From assembly GCF_030540825.1 (NCBI RefSeq), contig NZ_JAUOEO010000001.1:3106001-3170000 (forward strand): a stretch of DNA of 64,000 bases, in the 5' to 3' direction. Position 1 is the first letter of the stretch; every line of letters begins with the position of its first letter. The translations under genes were made by a program, and so were the position numbers. Positions 33,818 to 42,645 of this stretch are shown piece by piece. Below the pieces are notes generated by a model. The model made no database searches. It was not told the origin of the DNA and saw nothing but the letters and a program-made list of their open reading frames with translations. The stretch is from Flavivirga spongiicola. Lineage in GTDB: Bacteria > Bacteroidota > Bacteroidia > Flavobacteriales > Flavobacteriaceae.

Positions 33818-36259
33818 TTATTTAGGATCTAAAATAGTTTCAATTCGTTTTATAATATCTTGAAGGTGAATTCTACTCATAGAATTTCCTGCTCGCCCTA
33901 TGCCAGCACTAGCTGAGCGCTTTAACATATTTAGCTCTGCTCTTACAACAGCTCTAACATCTGATGTAGTTGAGCCTGAAGTCATTAAATAAGCTAACCT
34001 ATCTATATGAGCTCTTTGTAAGTTACGTCTGTAGGTATCAATTTTTCTGCCAGAACGTAACTCGTTCCAAATGCCATTACGTAAATCGCGCATCAAGCTA
34101 GTTAATTTGTAGGCATTATTGCCATAGTGTGTTTCATGTTCTATTAAACGAGTCATTTTTCCAAGGCTTAAAATACTATTTAAAGTACGTGATTGCATAC
34201 CTCTTATACGTTCTACTGAACCCGAATTTTGTATCTTGTTAAAAATGTTAGTGTCTATTAGCCATTTAGGTGTCTTAAATAATTGTTCATTAATAAACTT
34301 CAAACAATTTTTTTGATGATCTTTATCTACAGGCGTATAAACAGCTCCTTCCTGCTCGGCAGTTTTATAATGTTCATAAACGCCGCCTATATTGCTAGAA
34401 ACATGTCCCATGTAACGGCTAAATTGAGAAACTACGTGACCATACATCATGCTAAGATCTTCATAATTTTCGCCTGCTTTGGTTGTCCATTTTATTAAAT
34501 TAGGAACTACTCGTTTTAAATTTTTAATACCATAAGTACTTGCAAGTATTGCATTATCTCCTAAATCTTCAGTTTGTGAGCTAGGATCTATAACTTCTCT
34601 CTGTTGGCGCCCAAATCTGTATAAAGGGTCTCCGGCATGTTCTAGAATCCAATTGTTCAATATGGTTTTTTCCTCTTTAGCTGTTTTATTTAAAATGGGT
34701 CTGTAACCCCAGTTAATGGAATATTTATCGTAAACTCCAATATTAGGAAATAATGAAACCCCTTTATCTTCAGGTTGTGCAATATAATTGAAACGGGCAT
34801 AATCCATTATTGATGGTGCCGTTCCATACTTTTTAGTAAATTCGGGATCGCGCAAATCCTCTACTTTATAGGCACAACTACTTCCCATGTTGTGTGGTAA
34901 ACCTAAGGTGTGTCCAACTTCGTGAGATGATACAAATCTGATTAACTCTCCCATAACTTCATCACTAAATTCAGCGCTTTGAGCATCGGGGTTAGCAGCA
35001 GCAGTTTGAACAAAAAACCAACCGTTTAAAAGGCTCATAACATTATGATACCAATTAATATCTGATTCTAATATTTCTCCTGACCGGGGATCGCTTACAT
35101 GAGGTCCATTAGCATTAGGAATTGGTGATGCTAAATAACGTACTACAGAATAACGAGCATCTTCAGGGGTCCATTCAGGGTCTTCTTCCTCAGTTGGAGG
35201 GTCTTTAGCAATAATGGCATTTTTAAACCCAGCTGCTTCAAATCCAGCTTGCCAATCTTCAATACCTAATTTTATATATTTTCGCCATTTTTTTGGTGTA
35301 GCTCTATCAATATAATAAACAATTTGTTTTTTAGGCTCAACAAGCTCCCCGCGTTTAAATTTCTCTATGTCTTCATCTTTGACTTCTAATCTCCAACGAT
35401 CGAGATATGTAACTCTTTCACTTTTTTGCGCTTCAGAGCCATAATCAGTTTGACTACTTGTAAACCAACCAACACGTTCATCGAAATAACGGCGTTTCAT
35501 TGGGGTTTTTGGTAATAATACCATAGAGTTGTTTATTTCTATAGAAATAGTGCCTGTACTGGCATTAGAAGGCGGTGCGCCTGCTGAGTACGTTTTTATA
35601 TGACGTGCTTCAATATTTAAAGGATAACTCTTAATGTTTTCAATAAATGATTTATCAGATTCTAAGCGACCTGCTTTATATTGTTTTCTTGTAGAGCTAG
35701 GAAAGCCTATAGCTTTTACATCTCTAGAAAATAAGTCGGTAACATCAATAACTGTATTTAAAGAGTCTTTACTAAATGCTTTGATAGGAAAGGTATATAA
35801 AATAGGTTCAAAATTTGAATTAACTACAGCCTCATGAACAGGTAAAGAATCGGCTGCTACAACATTATGAGAAACAACGCGAAGTAATATTTTTTTGCCT
35901 TTTTTCTGCCATCTAAGCACTTGAGTGTTTTGTTTTCCTCCACCAAAACCGATACGAGATGCCGTTTTAGAAATACGTGTAACCATAAGCATTTCTCTAT
36001 TTAAAAGCGTATCGGGAATTTCATAAAAATACTTTTCGTCTAATTTGTGAACTATAAATAGTCCTTTGTCACTTTTTGCATCTTTAGTAATGACTTTGTC
36101 GTAAGGTTTAATGGCGCCTTTTTTAGGTTTTGGTTTCTTTGCGGCGGCGGCTTTTTTTGCTGCTTCCGCTTCTGCTTCAGCAAGTTTTTTTGCTGTATTA
36201 CAAGACGTTGCAATTAGTATAAATGCGAGTAGAAAAACTTTAATAGAATAATATTTCAT
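33818..36259 (-). CDS. zinc metalloprotease lipoprotein, DUF5117/DUF5118/DUF4953 type
   Basis: An 813-residue predicted lipoprotein (lipobox LIATSC, Cys20) with an Ala/Lys/Glu-rich linker right after the anchor. The long zinc site HEVGHTLGLPH (His446, Glu447, His450, His456) is of the metzincin HExxHxxGxxH form, followed by a MDYARFNY segment as the probable Met-turn. Upstream parts match the DUF5117/DUF5118 regions of large Bacteroidota zinc proteases. It likely acts outside the inner membrane. The substrate is unknown. It stands alone between two convergent/divergent boundaries. Confidence 0.88.
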   Translation of the reverse strand: MKYYSIKVFLLAFILIATSCNTAKKLAEAEAEAAKKAAAAKKPKPKKGAIKPYDKVITKDAKSDKGLFIVHKLDEKYFYEIPDTLLNREMLMVTRISKTASRIGFGGGKQNTQVLRWQKKGKKILLRVVSHNVVAADSLPVHEAVVNSNFEPILYTFPIKAFSKDSLNTVIDVTDLFSRDVKAIGFPSSTRKQYKAGRLESDKSFIENIKSYPLNIEARHIKTYSAGAPPSNASTGTISIEINNSMVLLPKTPMKRRYFDERVGWFTSSQTDYGSEAQKSERVTYLDRWRLEVKDEDIEKFKRGELVEPKKQIVYYIDRATPKKWRKYIKLGIEDWQAGFEAAGFKNAIIAKDPPTEEEDPEWTPEDARYSVVRYLASPIPNANGPHVSDPRSGEILESDINWYHNVMSLLNGWFFVQTAAANPDAQSAEFSDEVMGELIRFVSSHEVGHTLGLPHNMGSSCAYKVEDLRDPEFTKKYGTAPSIMDYARFNYIAQPEDKGVSLFPNIGVYDKYSINWGYRPILNKTAKEEKTILNNWILEHAGDPLYRFGRQQREVIDPSSQTEDLGDNAILASTYGIKNLKRVVPNLIKWTTKAGENYEDLSMMYGHVVSQFSRYMGHVSSNIGGVYEHYKTAEQEGAVYTPVDKDHQKNCLKFINEQLFKTPKWLIDTNIFNKIQNSGSVERIRGMQSRTLNSILSLGKMTRLIEHETHYGNNAYKLTSLMRDLRNGIWNELRSGRKIDTYRRNLQRAHIDRLAYLMTSGSTTSDVRAVVRAELNMLKRSASAGIGRAGNSMSRIHLQDIIKRIETILDPK

Positions 36260-36549
36260 TTAGTTGTTTTATAAAAATAGTGTTTTTGTTATAATAGATT
36301 TGTTATCTATTAAGACGTTACTATATGTAATACCCTTATTAAAGCTTTGTTAAAACTATCATAAAAATGGACTGCTTGAATAATTTTGGATTTATTCTTA
36401 TATAACAAAGCTCATTTTTAACTATGTATATACATTTTTTTGCCACGCTAAATGATGTCATAATTAAATTTCGATAAAGAACTTTGTCGAATTGTAAGGT
36501 TAAATAAATCATCTAATTTATTGTATATTAGTATTCTAATGGTTTTTTT

Positions 36550-37428
36550 ATGCCTTACTGGTTACATGTTACTATAATAATCCTAATTATTTATGTGATA
36601 ATAAGTATAGCTATTTATTATCTGCAGGACTACTTATTGTTTAAACCTGAAAAATTACCTGAGGATTTTCAGTTTTATTACGAAAACCAAGATATAGAAG
36701 AGCATAATTTAGAAACAAGAGATGGGGCTGTTATTAATGGTATTCTTTTTAAACCCAAAGGCAAATCAAAAGGGATTGTATTATATCTTAAAGGAAACTC
36801 TAAAAGCATAAAAGGTTGGGGCAAATTTGCTGTGGATTTTACACGACATAATTACAATGTTCTTATGGTAGATTATCGTGGTTTTGGAAAAAGTACAGGT
36901 AGACGTTCTCAAAAAGCTATTAAAAGAGATTTGCAAGAAGTTTATAATAAGATAAAAGAACATACTTCAGAAGATAGAATAATACTTTACGGTCGTTCTC
37001 TAGGTTCAGGTTTTGCTGCTAAATTAGCATCAATGAACTACCCTAAAATGTTAATTCTTGATGCGCCATACTATAGTTTAACAAAAGTTACAGCGCGTTA
37101 TGCACCTTTTATGCCATTGTCCGTTTTAATAAAATATCCTTTACCAACTTATAAATGGTTAAAGTATGTACAATGCCCAATACATATTATACACGGTACG
37201 AACGATACCCTTATTCCTTATAAAACAAGTATTAAATTGTCTCAAGTAAAACCTAAACTTACTAAGTTACATTCGGTAATTGGTGGTGGACATAAAAACT
37301 TAAATAACTTTGAATCATATCATAAAATGATTCATGAAATTCTAAATAGAATTCCAGAAGAAATAGATTTGTCAACTACAAGTATTCATGTTAATCATGT
37401 GTCAAAGAAAACTAAAACAAAGGCTTAG
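36550..37428 (+). CDS. membrane-anchored alpha/beta hydrolase
   Basis: 292 residues. After an N-terminal membrane helix (IIILIIYVIISIAIYYL) comes an alpha/beta-hydrolase of the BEM46-like type. The nucleophile Ser is in LYGRSLGSGFA, an Asp-containing HGTNDTLIPY segment and a terminal GGGHKNL His complete the triad. VDYRGFGKSTG is a typical strand-loop. In LYLKGNSKS the usual HGN oxyanion segment is changed to Lys-Gly-Asn. The gene overlaps the next by 41 bp in another frame, and the two products are paralogues. Confidence 0.85.
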   Translation: MPYWLHVTIIILIIYVIISIAIYYLQDYLLFKPEKLPEDFQFYYENQDIEEHNLETRDGAVINGILFKPKGKSKGIVLYLKGNSKSIKGWGKFAVDFTRHNYNVLMVDYRGFGKSTGRRSQKAIKRDLQEVYNKIKEHTSEDRIILYGRSLGSGFAAKLASMNYPKMLILDAPYYSLTKVTARYAPFMPLSVLIKYPLPTYKWLKYVQCPIHIIHGTNDTLIPYKTSIKLSQVKPKLTKLHSVIGGGHKNLNNFESYHKMIHEILNRIPEEIDLSTTSIHVNHVSKKTKTKA

Positions 37429-38209
37429 AAAAATAGTAGTTGTTGTAATAAGCTTATATATTATGGTTAGTGCGTTGTTATATTTTATGCAAGAAAAAAT
37501 GTTGTTTCATCCCACGGTGCTATCACAAGATTTTAAGTTTGAATTTTCATACCCTTTTGAAGAATTATTTTTTAATACTGATGATGATGCCGTGATTAAT
37601 GCGATCCATTTTAAAACAGAAAACCCTAAAGGGGTTATATTGTATTTTCATGGAAATGCCGGTAATTTATCTCGCTGGGGGATAATTACTGAATTTTTTG
37701 TAGAAAAGCAGTACGATGTTTTGGTGATGGATTATAGAACATTTGGTAAAAGTACTGGCAAATTAAGCGAAACTGCCTTGTATAATGATTCGGAGTTTTG
37801 TTATAATTATTTAAAAAAGAACTATTCAGAAAACGATATAACTGTTTATGGGAGATCACTGGGAACAGGAGTAGCTACTTATATAGCTTCTAAGAATAAT
37901 CCTAAACAAGTAATCTTAGAAACCCCATATTATAGTATAATTGATGTAGCAAAATCCAGATTTCCTATTTTTCCTGTAAAACATCTTTTAAAATATAAAT
38001 TACCAAGCTATCAGTTTATAACCAAAATAAACTGTCCGATATATATATTTCATGGAACTAATGATCAAGTGGTGCCTTACAAATCTGCAAAAGGATTATT
38101 TGAAGTAGCTCCAACATCTCATACTACTTTTACAACTATAAAAGGGGGAGGGCACAATAATTTAGTCACCTATGAGGCTTTTATAAAAGGAGTAAATCAG
38201 ATTTTATGA
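37388..38209 (+). CDS. membrane-anchored alpha/beta hydrolase, paralogue of the upstream gene
   Basis: 273 residues with an N-terminal membrane helix (IVVVVISLYIMVSALLYFM), Ser in VYGRSLGTGVA, Asp in HGTNDQVVPY and His in GGGHNNL. Here the canonical YFHGNAGN oxyanion segment is kept, unlike the upstream copy. It starts within the last 41 bases of the preceding gene (ATG 37388, or 37397), so translation is probably coupled. Similarity along the whole length indicates tandem duplication. Lipase, esterase or other activity is not determined. Confidence 0.85.
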   Translation: MLIMCQRKLKQRLRKIVVVVISLYIMVSALLYFMQEKMLFHPTVLSQDFKFEFSYPFEELFFNTDDDAVINAIHFKTENPKGVILYFHGNAGNLSRWGIITEFFVEKQYDVLVMDYRTFGKSTGKLSETALYNDSEFCYNYLKKNYSENDITVYGRSLGTGVATYIASKNNPKQVILETPYYSIIDVAKSRFPIFPVKHLLKYKLPSYQFITKINCPIYIFHGTNDQVVPYKSAKGLFEVAPTSHTTFTTIKGGGHNNLVTYEAFIKGVNQIL

Positions 38210-38225
38210 AATTTAAATTCTTAGA

Positions 38226-38311
38226 TGATACCATTTTATACCAAAACAGGTGTAATACTATATTCATTTGGAATTACCGTAAAATAAAATAGCCAGCTTC
38301 GTTACAGAAAG
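38226..38311. repeat. dispersed repeat family C, copy 1
   Basis: The pattern ATACCATTT ... GGAATTACC ... AAAATAGCC ... GTTACAGAA is shared with 39356-39420 (ATACCATTT...GAAATAACT...AAAATAGCC...GTTGTAGAA) and 46683-46741 (ATACCATTT...GAAATTACC...TAACC...GTTGCAGAA). Alignments are by eye and boundaries are approximate. Confidence 0.5.
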
Positions 38312-38360
38312 TTAGCGTGTGTGTATAAATATTGTCACATGTAATGAAATAATAAAGGTT

Positions 38361-38492
38361 AGACACGAATTACACAGATTTTCACTAATTAATCTGTCTA
38401 TCGACAGATTTCAAGCCTGTACAAGCTTGGTGATTTATATTTAGCCTAGGAATACATAAACATAAAACAATAGATTTGTGTAATTCGTGTCT
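38361..38492. mobile_element. MITE-like element with 20-bp inverted ends
   Basis: The ends agacacgaattacacagatt (38361-38380) and gatttgtgtaattcgtgtct (38473-38492) pair with two mismatches around about 90 bp of non-coding DNA. The inner part contains a second hairpin (aatctgtc/gacagatt). Confidence 0.7.
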
Positions 38493-38804
38493 TTTTATGG
38501 TGTGTACACACAGTAGTTGCAGAAAGGAAATGTTTTTTAGGGATTAATATCCCGAGGCTAGCTTCTTTTTTCTTTTTTTTGGAATTTAATACTTCATGAG
38601 TTTGTCCCAAGGTAATTTATTTAATAGATCCATTTTGCCTTTGTTAGGGGCATAAATTCTTAAAAAATTAACACCTCTATTCTTAGATTCTTAAATAAAA
38701 CATAAAACACAAATCCACAGTGTTAAAAGTTTCTAAACCCATGTAACTACTTCCGGAAAAATGCGTCAATTTTGTAGTGTAAATTAGAAAACTATTTAAT
38801 TATT

Positions 38805-39251
38805 ATGATAAAATTAGTCTTTATTTTTAGTTCGTTGTTTGTGTTAAATACAACGGGTATTCCAAATGAGAATACAGATAAAATTGAAACATCTATTTGT
38901 GAAAATGACAGTTGCTATTTAGATATTAGTAGTATTGAAGTTTACGAAATAGAAGAAACCGTAAATCTTGGTTTTAATACAAATGATTATTTGCCAGAAA
39001 ATTTCAATCCTTTAAAAGGAAAAGGGAATATAGATTGGAGCACAGTAGAAATTTACGAAATTGAAGAAGACGTAGACTTAGGTTTCGATACAAAAGATTA
39101 TTTGCCGAAAAATTTTAATTCATTAAAAGGAAAAGGAGATGTAGAATGGGAGGCAATTAAATTAGCTGAAATAGAAGAAGAAGTTGAGATAAGTTTTGAT
39201 ACAAAAAAATATTTACCGGAAAATTTCTCTCCCTGTAAAGGGATGAGTTAA
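38805..39251 (+). CDS. secreted protein made of three 37-residue repeats
   Basis: 148 residues with an N-terminal signal-like segment (LVFIFSSLFVLNTTG). From about residue 40 to the end it is three tandem units of 37 residues (starting near 40, 77 and 114). Each reads approximately EIEExVxLGFxTxxYLPxNFxxxKGKG, acidic in the first half, ending in a short Lys/Gly stretch. Two Cys (32, 37) precede the repeats and one (144) is in the last. I do not know this family. It is likely a periplasmic or surface protein. A terminator follows at 39298-39335. Confidence 0.65.
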   Translation: MIKLVFIFSSLFVLNTTGIPNENTDKIETSICENDSCYLDISSIEVYEIEETVNLGFNTNDYLPENFNPLKGKGNIDWSTVEIYEIEEDVDLGFDTKDYLPKNFNSLKGKGDVEWEAIKLAEIEEEVEISFDTKKYLPENFSPCKGMS

Positions 39252-39297
39252 ATCATAGTTTGTTTTAAGTTAAATGTAGTTAGTTAGTTAGTTAGTT

Positions 39298-39335
39298 AAA
39301 AAGCCAGTAATATAAAATTTACTGGCTTTTTTTGT
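39298..39335 (+). terminator. intrinsic terminator
   Basis: The arms aaaagccagtaa and ttactggctttt are followed by a run of T, 47 bp after the repeat-protein gene. Just before it are four tandem TAGT units. Confidence 0.8.
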
Positions 39336-39355
39336 TTTGTATATTTTAGTTTATT

Positions 39356-39420
39356 TATACCATTTCTATTTTGAAATAACTCTAAAAGAAAATAGCCTGT
39401 TCCGTTGTAGAATGGGCGGT
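39356..39420. repeat. dispersed repeat family C, copy 2
   Basis: Shares ATACCATTT, GAAATAACT, AAAATAGCCTG and CGTTGTAGAA in order with the copies at 38226 and 46683. Confidence 0.5.
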
Positions 39421-39441
39421 TTTAATGCGTAAAAGACATTA

Positions 39442-41136
39442 TTAGATCATCTCAACAAACAAGCCATCATCGGTTTTCTCAACCTTAGCTAAACTATTTT
39501 TAGTTAATTCTTTAATGGTTTTATCCCATTTTTTATTTGATAAGCCAGACTGCGCCTTAAGATCATTAAGCGTGAAGCGTTCTGCTTTTTTTAGTAGCTC
39601 TAAAAGGGCTTTTCCTTCTTCACTAATAGCCAATGCTTTCTTTTCTGGTCTCATTTGTGGGAAGAATAAAACTTCTTGTATCGATTGGTTGTTGGTTAAA
39701 AACATAATCAATCTATCCATACCAATCCCCATACCCGATGTTGGTGGCATACCGTATTCTAAAGCACGTAAAAAATCATGGTCAATAAACTCGGTAGCTT
39801 CATCATCACCTTTGGCTGCTAATTTAAGTTGGTGCTCAAAACGTTCACGTTGGTCAATAGGGTCATTAAGTTCAGAATACGCATTAGCAATTTCTTTACC
39901 ACAAACCATTAATTCAAAACGCTCGGTTAAATCAGGATTTTCTCTATGCTCTTTACATAACGGACTCATCTCTTTTGGATAGTCTGTTATATAGGTAGGT
40001 TGTATGTAGTTGCCCTCACATTTTTCTCCAAAAATTTCATCAATAAGCTTGCCTTTACCCATGGTGTCATCTATTTCGATACCTAAACCTTTAGCTGCTT
40101 GTCTAATGTCTTCTTCAGTTTTTCCAGTGATGTCAAATCCTGTAAAATGTTTAATTGAATCAGCCATAGTAACACGTGCATACGGTGCTTTGAAATCTAT
40201 TTCATGCTCACCAAAAGTAGCTTTAGTAGTTCCGTTTACGGCTATAGCACAATGTTCTAATAAACGTTCACAGAAATCCATCATCCAATTATAATCTTTA
40301 TAAGCTACATAAATTTCCATAGCGGTAAACTCAGGATTATGCGTTCTATCCATGCCCTCGTTTCTGAAGTTTTTAGAAAACTCGTAGACACCATCAAAAC
40401 CACCAACAATCAATCGTTTTAAATATAATTCATTGGCAATTCGCATGTATAATGGAATATCTAAAGCATTATGATGCGTTATAAAAGGACGCGCTGCTGC
40501 ACCACCAGGTATTGGTTGTAATACAGGTGTTTCAACTTCAAAATAACCTGAGTCATTAAAAAACTGACGCATAGCATTAAACAATTTGGTGCGTTTTACA
40601 AAAACGTCTTTCACTTGTGGATTCACCACTAAATCTGCATAACGTTGTCTGTAACGCTGCTCAGGATCTGTAAAAGCATCATGTACATTTCCATCAGCAT
40701 CCGTTCTTGGTAATGGTAATGGTTTTAAAGATTTACTAAGTAGGGTGAAATCTTTTACCCTAACACTTTTTTCGCCAACTTTAGTTGTGAATAATTCGCC
40801 TTCAATACCAATAAAATCACCAATATCCAAAAGCTTTTTATAAACATCGTTGTATTTGCTTTTGTCGTCACCTTGACAAATTTCATCTCTATTAAAATAC
40901 ACTTGTATTCTGCCTTCACTATCTTGTAACTCAGCAAAACTGGCATTCCCTTGAATACGTCTAGACATCAATCTGCCTGCTATAATAACCTTGCTCCCTT
41001 CCTTAAAGTCCTGTTTTATTTGTTTAGAATTACGCGATACGGTGTATAAATCTGCTGGATACGGATTAATACCTAATTCGCGTAATTTTGCTAACTTCTC
41101 TCTTCGTACAAGTTCTTGTTCTGATAATTGCGACAT
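39442..41136 (-). CDS. lysS: lysyl-tRNA synthetase, class II
   Basis: 564 residues charging tRNA-Lys. An OB-fold anticodon-binding domain (GRLMSRRIQGNASFAELQDSEG) is followed by the class II core with motif 2 (FRNEGMDRTHNPEFTAMEIY) and motif 3 (GMGIGMDRLIMFL). The C-terminal about 60 residues (ALLELLKKAERFTLNDLKAQSGLSNKKWDKTIKELTKNSL) form a small extra winged-helix-like extension common in Flavobacteriia. A TATCTTTG box on the minus strand at 41167-41174 is placed to start its transcript. Confidence 0.97.
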   Translation of the reverse strand: MSQLSEQELVRREKLAKLRELGINPYPADLYTVSRNSKQIKQDFKEGSKVIIAGRLMSRRIQGNASFAELQDSEGRIQVYFNRDEICQGDDKSKYNDVYKKLLDIGDFIGIEGELFTTKVGEKSVRVKDFTLLSKSLKPLPLPRTDADGNVHDAFTDPEQRYRQRYADLVVNPQVKDVFVKRTKLFNAMRQFFNDSGYFEVETPVLQPIPGGAAARPFITHHNALDIPLYMRIANELYLKRLIVGGFDGVYEFSKNFRNEGMDRTHNPEFTAMEIYVAYKDYNWMMDFCERLLEHCAIAVNGTTKATFGEHEIDFKAPYARVTMADSIKHFTGFDITGKTEEDIRQAAKGLGIEIDDTMGKGKLIDEIFGEKCEGNYIQPTYITDYPKEMSPLCKEHRENPDLTERFELMVCGKEIANAYSELNDPIDQRERFEHQLKLAAKGDDEATEFIDHDFLRALEYGMPPTSGMGIGMDRLIMFLTNNQSIQEVLFFPQMRPEKKALAISEEGKALLELLKKAERFTLNDLKAQSGLSNKKWDKTIKELTKNSLAKVEKTDDGLFVEMI

Positions 41137-41166
41137 ATTCTAAATGCTGTATGAATTTTAAAGGCA

Positions 41167-41174
41167 CAAAGATA
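41167..41174 (-). promoter_or_regulatory. -7 promoter box of lysS
   Basis: TATCTTTG in minus orientation, an exact TAnnTTTG, 31 bp ahead of the lysS ATG. No convincing -33 TTG was seen at the expected distance. Confidence 0.55.
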
Positions 41175-41384
41175 ATCATTTGATTTACGATTTACGATTA
41201 TTGATTTACGATTTTTTTGCCGTTATCACAGGAAGAAGACTAACTGTTACAATCGCTTTGTATGTTATAAATAAAATGAGTTTTTTCTACTATTTCTAAT
41301 GTAAATTGTAACAAAACAGAAACAATAACGTCAAACAATTAAACCAATTGAATTTCAAAATGGCTCATGAATAATTTGAAATAT

Positions 41385-41411
41385 AAGTGAAAAAGAAACG
41401 AATTATATGGC
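41385..41411. repeat. 27-bp direct repeat, copy 1 (family D)
   Basis: AAGTGAAAAAGAAACGAATT and the next seven bases recur at 49573-49599 with one clear difference. Both copies lie 130-350 bp from a family B repeat. Confidence 0.55.
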
Positions 41412-41506
41412 CATCTTGAGGTTTGATTGGTATTATCATCAATCTATACTGAATTTATGTGCAGAGCGTCGTCGAAGTATGTTTCAGTATTAAAATAAAT
41501 CAAAGT

Positions 41507-41665
41507 ATGAGTTTTTGGAGAGTTTTACTGTCTATTATTTGTCCCCCTTTAGCAGTTATCGATAAAGGTTGTGGCTCCATTTTTATTGTCTTCTTATTAT
41601 GGCTTTGCGGCTGGGTGCCAGGCGTTATTGCTGCACTTGTTATTATTAATAATCCGAATAGATAA
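41507..41665 (+). CDS. YqaE/Pmp3 family small membrane protein
   Basis: A 52-residue proteolipid starting at ATG 41507 (MSFWRVLLSIICPPLAVIDKG). Two hydrophobic helices with the family signature CPPLAV and CGWVPGVIAALVI. Earlier in-frame Met codons give an N-terminus that overlaps repeat-like sequence (an ATACTGAA...TTCAGTAT palindrome), so the internal start is preferred. Homologues in yeast and plants are induced by salt or cold stress and affect membrane potential. Confidence 0.9.
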   Translation: MSFWRVLLSIICPPLAVIDKGCGSIFIVFLLWLCGWVPGVIAALVIINNPNR

Positions 41666-41670
41666 AAGCG

Positions 41671-41678
41671 TATCTTTG
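41671..41678 (+). promoter_or_regulatory. candidate -7 box
   Basis: TATCTTTG matches TAnnTTTG exactly. It is about 205 bp ahead of the lipoprotein gene at 41883, with repeat family B between. A -33 element is not evident. Confidence 0.4.
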
Positions 41679-41734
41679 TTCCCTAAACCTAGATTATGTA
41701 TTGGAACTTCGTTATGAGGGTCGGAAATACAATA

Positions 41735-41850
41735 AAAGCTAGTATTTTATCGGCTTTAGCATAGCACCGCTACGGTTAGATCGAAAAATACAGCGCAGCG
41801 ATAGCTTTTGAAGTAGTTTCAGGCTGCAATAGATTTTCCAATACATCATC
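41735..41850. repeat. dispersed repeat family B, copy 3
   Basis: Contains TTAGCATAGCACCGCTACGG and downstream TTTCAGGCTGCAATAGATTT in the same order as the element at 33026-33187. Ends not defined. Confidence 0.5.
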
Positions 41851-41882
41851 CAGGTTAAATTAAAAACCCAAAATTTAATTAA

Positions 41883-42641
41883 ATGAACAAATTTTACACC
41901 CTTATCGTTTTTATTATTTCTATTAGTTTTACTAGCTGTCAATTTTCTGAAAACATCTATATAAATGAAGATGGTTCTGGTAGAATGGAATTTTCTTTTG
42001 ATGGAACCCAACTTATGCAAATGGCAGGAGAAGAAATGAGTAAAGGCAAAGAAGAAGCCATAGATTCAACCTTTAGTTTTAAAGAATTATTTGACGCAAA
42101 GCGTGATAGTATTTCTAAATTAACAGAAGAAGAGCAATTAGAACTAAAGAATTTAGAGCCATTTAGCATGCATATGGTTATGAATCCAGAAACTTCGGAA
42201 ATGAAGTTTGATATGTTTACAGATTTTAAAGAAGTCGGTGAACTTCAAGATATGTTTAAAGCGATGAATAGTTTTGGCAACATGGAGAAAGGAAAGAGCG
42301 GTGCTCAAGCTAATGATCCTACAAACCCGTTTTCGTCTCTTGGAAAAGATGGAAGTACAGCACTTGAGTATAATTACAATGGTAAAACATTTAAACGTGT
42401 TGCCAAAATAATTGATAAAGAAGCTTATAAAAAAGTTACAGATAGTTTGGGAGAAATGGCTGTTATGTTTGGGTCTTCAAAATATAAGTTAAACTATCAT
42501 TTTCCTAAAGCAATTAAATCTGTATCTAATGAAACGGCCATGTTTAGTGCCGATAGAAAAAGCTTTACGGTGGAGTTTGGATTTATGGAATATCTATCAA
42601 ACCCTGAAGCTTTAAATGTAGAAGTTGTATTAGAGGATTAG
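41883..42641 (+). CDS. lipoprotein of unknown function
   Basis: 252 residues with lipobox ISFTSC (Cys19). The start of the mature part (ENIYINEDGSGRMEFSFD) is a beta-rich pattern found in a conserved group of Bacteroidota lipoproteins, followed by a Met/Glu-rich middle and a beta-rich C-terminal half. No enzymatic motif. The stop is 4 bases ahead of the TTG start of lipB, so the two are probably co-transcribed. Confidence 0.65.
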   Translation: MNKFYTLIVFIISISFTSCQFSENIYINEDGSGRMEFSFDGTQLMQMAGEEMSKGKEEAIDSTFSFKELFDAKRDSISKLTEEEQLELKNLEPFSMHMVMNPETSEMKFDMFTDFKEVGELQDMFKAMNSFGNMEKGKSGAQANDPTNPFSSLGKDGSTALEYNYNGKTFKRVAKIIDKEAYKKVTDSLGEMAVMFGSSKYKLNYHFPKAIKSVSNETAMFSADRKSFTVEFGFMEYLSNPEALNVEVVLED

Positions 42642-42645
42642 TATT

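Larger units (their letters stand above)
38210..38804. other. 595-bp repeat-rich gap
   Basis: No gene. It holds a family C repeat copy (38226-38311), a MITE-like element (38361-38492) and AT-rich spacer. A copy of GTTGCAGAAAGG at about 38516 resembles part of family C, so the MITE may have landed inside or beside that repeat. Confidence 0.6.

Noticed and set aside
38800..39251. CRISPR-like repetition
   Set aside because: The 111-bp repeats are coding repeats in one reading frame, without spacer structure. No CRISPR array or cas gene was seen anywhere in the window.
39515..39982. 155-codon plus-strand frame
   Set aside because: Antisense to lysS, whose class II motifs are clear on the minus strand.
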